Assembly: GCF_012911025.1 (NCBI RefSeq) | Contig: NZ_WUEI01000032.1 | Span: forward strand, 1-45,505 | From: Azoarcus sp. TTM-91 | GTDB taxonomy: Bacteria; Pseudomonadota; Gammaproteobacteria; Burkholderiales; Rhodocyclaceae | Direction: 5' to 3' | DNA length: 45,505 bases | In this document: in pieces, positions 43,540-45,505 of the stretch | Layout: the number at the start of each line of letters is the position of its first letter | Position numbering within the stretch: the stretch's first letter is position 1 | Program-made: the position numbers and the translations under genes | Notes under the pieces: generated by a model | Seen by the model: the letters and a program-made list of their open reading frames with translations, nothing else | What the model was told of the DNA's origin: nothing | Databases searched by the model: none

Positions 43540-44907
43540 TCAGGTGGCGGCGCGACCCAGCCGGCGGGTTACCTGCCGCAGCAAGGCGCCGAACAGCAGG
43601 GAGGCGAGCAGGGTCGCCAGCACGCCGGCCTCCCAGAAGCCGGCCACGCTGGGCGCCGCCACCCGCCAGGGCGCGTGGAAGCTCAGCCAGTAGCCGCAGC
43701 CCAGGCCCACGCCCCAGAAGCACAGCGTGTGCAGCAGCATGGGCGCGAAGGTGATCTTGTAGCCGCGCAGGGCGTGGGAGGCCACCGTCTGTACCGCGTC
43801 GAAGAGCTGGTAGACGCAGATGAACACGATCAGCCCCAGCGCCACCGCCCGCACGCCTTCATCCGCCGAAGACAGCGCGACCACCGGCGCCCGCGCCAGC
43901 CACAGCAGCAGGCCGATGCCGCCCGCCAGGCCGGCGGTGATCAGCAGCGCCACCCGTATCGTCGCCCGCGCCCGGGCCCAGTCGCCGGCGCCTGCCGCCT
44001 GGCCCACCAGTACCAGCGTGGCGATGGACATCGACAGCGGCAGCATGTAGATCAGCGCCGCCAGGTTGGCGACGATGCGGTGGCCGGCTACCGCCTCCGC
44101 GCCCAGCCGGGCGACGAAGAGTGCGATCAGGGTGAAGGAGGTGATCTCGATGAAGGTGGAAAAACCCATCGGCACGCCCAGCCGCAACAGCGCGCCCAGC
44201 GCCCGCAGCCGCGGCGGCTGCCAGGCGGTGAAGATGCGGTAGCGTTGGTAGGCCGGGTTGCGGACGAGGTAGGTGGCGCCGCACAGCAGCGCCAGCCAGC
44301 AGACGACGGCGGTGGACAGCCCGCAGCCGGCGGCGCCCAGCGGCGCGAAGCCGAGGTGGCCGTGGGTCAGTGCCCAGGCCAGCGGCACATGGCTGGTGGT
44401 GGTGACGAAGCTGATCGTCATCAGTACCCGCGGCCGGCCCACCGCGTTGTTGAAGGCGTAGAAGGTGCGGTAGAGCAGCACCGCCGGCAGGCCGATGGCG
44501 GTCGCCATCATGTAGTCCGCCGCCTTCTCCGCCACCTCCGCCGGCACCCGCGCGAGTTCCAGCAGCATGCCCGGCTGCGCCAGCATCAGCGTGCCGGGCA
44601 GCGCCAGCATGGCGGCCAGCCAGAAACCCTGTTGCAGCGCCGGGCCGATCTCCTCCAGGCGGCCGGCGCCGTAATGGTGGGCGATGGTGGGCGCCACCGC
44701 CTGCAGGATGCCGACCAGCAACATCACCACCGAGACATAAAGCCCGCCGCCCACCGCCACCGCCGCCAGATCGGCGGTGCCGTAGGCGCCGGCGATCAGC
44801 GTGTCCGCCACCATCATGCCGATGGAGAGCACTTGGGCGACCAGCACCGGCCAGGCGTGGTGGAGCAGCCGCCGGGCAACGGTGGAGAAGGATTCGGGAG
44901 CGGACAT
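43540..44907 (-). CDS. MATE-family efflux transporter (NorM-like)
   Basis: The 455-residue product has 12 predicted membrane helices in the MATE arrangement: 'HHAWPVLVAQVLSIGMMVADTLIAGAYGTADLAAVAVGGGLYVSVVMLLVGILQAVAPTIAHHYGAGR' in pieces at the start, and the second-half repeat 'LLRLGVPMGFSTFIEITSFTLIALFVARLGAEAVAGHRI'. Such proteins export drugs or cations using Na+ or H+. The ATG at 44907 is chosen because it precedes the first helix; the frame remains open upstream through the neighbouring gene in another reading. It lies 23 bp downstream of a membrane protein gene on the same strand. Confidence 0.92.
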   Translation of the reverse strand: MSAPESFSTVARRLLHHAWPVLVAQVLSIGMMVADTLIAGAYGTADLAAVAVGGGLYVSVVMLLVGILQAVAPTIAHHYGAGRLEEIGPALQQGFWLAAMLALPGTLMLAQPGMLLELARVPAEVAEKAADYMMATAIGLPAVLLYRTFYAFNNAVGRPRVLMTISFVTTTSHVPLAWALTHGHLGFAPLGAAGCGLSTAVVCWLALLCGATYLVRNPAYQRYRIFTAWQPPRLRALGALLRLGVPMGFSTFIEITSFTLIALFVARLGAEAVAGHRIVANLAALIYMLPLSMSIATLVLVGQAAGAGDWARARATIRVALLITAGLAGGIGLLLWLARAPVVALSSADEGVRAVALGLIVFICVYQLFDAVQTVASHALRGYKITFAPMLLHTLCFWGVGLGCGYWLSFHAPWRVAAPSVAGFWEAGVLATLLASLLFGALLRQVTRRLGRAAT

Positions 44908-44930
44908 CGGGGCGCGGCAACCGGCGGAGC

Positions 44931-45505
44931 TCAGCCCTTGCGCTGCAGCTTCGACCGCCAGTAGCGCCAGGCGAGGAAGCTGAAGAAGCCGGTGGCGAGG
45001 ATGAGGAAGCCTATGCCCTGCCAGTAGGGAATCGGATCGGTGGCGAGGAAGTAGTCGCGCGAGGGGCTGGGGAAATGCACCCGGCCCCTCAGCAGCGAAT
45101 CGACGATGGTCGCCAGCGTGGCTGCCGCCGGCAGGAACCAGATCAGGAAGCCGAGGCCGACGATGAACTTGTCCAGCACCGGCGTGCGCTTGTCGCGCGC
45201 CTGATAGACGCTCTCCACGCCGCACCACAGCGCGACCAGGAAGCCGATCAGGCACAGCAGGGGCGCGATGGCGAGCGCGGCGCCGAAGGCGGTGGCTGCA
45301 CCCATGAAGGTGGCGCCTTCCAGCGGCATGATGCCGGCCCACAGCACTTCGGCCGAGCGGAACAGCCAGATCGACAGCGGCAGGGCGATCACGAACAGCA
45401 GCAGGGCATTGCGGGCACGGCGCCGGCTGGCATCGCCGGGGAGGCGGGCGGGGGCGGACGGAGAAGCGGTGGGCCTGAGGTCGGTCGCACGGGGAGGAAA
45501 GGAGG
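44931..45505 (-). CDS. Unknown multi-pass membrane protein, partial
   Basis: The family is not recognised. The frame ends at 44931 and stays open to the right edge, so the start is probably outside; the internal GTG at 45392 would cut the first helix (RNALLLFVIALPLSIWLF). The visible 191 residues have a disordered, Pro/Ala-rich N-terminal part, then four membrane helices (roughly 'ALLLFVIALPLSIWLF', 'AATAFGAALAIAPLLCLIGFLVALWCG', 'FIVGLGFLIWFLPAAATLATIV', 'YWQGIGFLILATGFFSFLAW'), and a basic end (RSKLQRKG). It is probably in one operon with the MATE gene. Confidence 0.7.
   Translation of the reverse strand, partial: SFPPRATDLRPTASPSAPARLPGDASRRRARNALLLFVIALPLSIWLFRSAEVLWAGIMPLEGATFMGAATAFGAALAIAPLLCLIGFLVALWCGVESVYQARDKRTPVLDKFIVGLGFLIWFLPAAATLATIVDSLLRGRVHFPSPSRDYFLATDPIPYWQGIGFLILATGFFSFLAWRYWRSKLQRKG

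Overview
This is a 45.5 kb window from a high-GC (about two thirds G+C by eye) Gram-negative chromosome. The genes point to a proteobacterium, most likely a betaproteobacterium. The best pointer is the AlgP-like protein at 34909, whose C-terminal '...KSELLRAG...' domain I associate with betaproteobacteria. Genus cannot be set from the sequence alone. I see no tRNA, rRNA, CRISPR array, insertion sequence or integrase.

The left 21 kb (1-21013) is a type VI secretion system (T6SS) in two divergent operons. Leftward from 10370 run tssB, tssC, tssE, tssF, tssG, an FHA gene, tssJ, tssK, tssL and a vgrG cut by the window edge. Rightward from 10731 run tssH (ClpV), a sigma-54 activator (VasH type), vasI, tssA, tssM and a small PAAR gene. 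Order and accessory set (FHA, VasH, VasI, VasJ-type TssA; no PpkA/PppA) match the Vibrio cholerae VAS / Pseudomonas HSI-II type. Most junctions are overlapping or within about 50 bp. The 360 bp between tssB and tssH holds an AT-rich island and a -24/-12-like element, consistent with control by sigma-54 and the encoded activator. Hcp (TssD) is the only core part not in the window. TssJ carries a low-complexity insertion of about 157 residues.

From 21144 to 31438 are mostly single housekeeping genes: an AMI1-like amidase, an MFS transporter divergent from it, an LpxH-like metallophosphoesterase, an HI0933-type flavoprotein, a very large DUF748/AsmA-like envelope protein, pterin-4a-carbinolamine dehydratase, and MetY (O-acetylhomoserine sulfhydrylase).

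From 31666 to 37711 is a signalling and regulatory stretch: a small Cys-containing unknown, a membrane GGDEF-EAL protein with a c-type haem motif, an AlgP/histone-H1-like DNA-binding protein, and a PilZ-like unknown. This could be a local cyclic-di-GMP unit, but that is inference.

From 37729 to the right end are dnaE2 (error-prone polymerase, alone without imuA/imuB) with a LexA box inside a 40 bp palindrome touching its start codon, an M61 peptidase with a PDZ domain, an ArsC-family protein, a MATE exporter, and a membrane protein cut by the right edge. Strong terminators lie at 30118-30147, 32032-32082 and 36059-36108.
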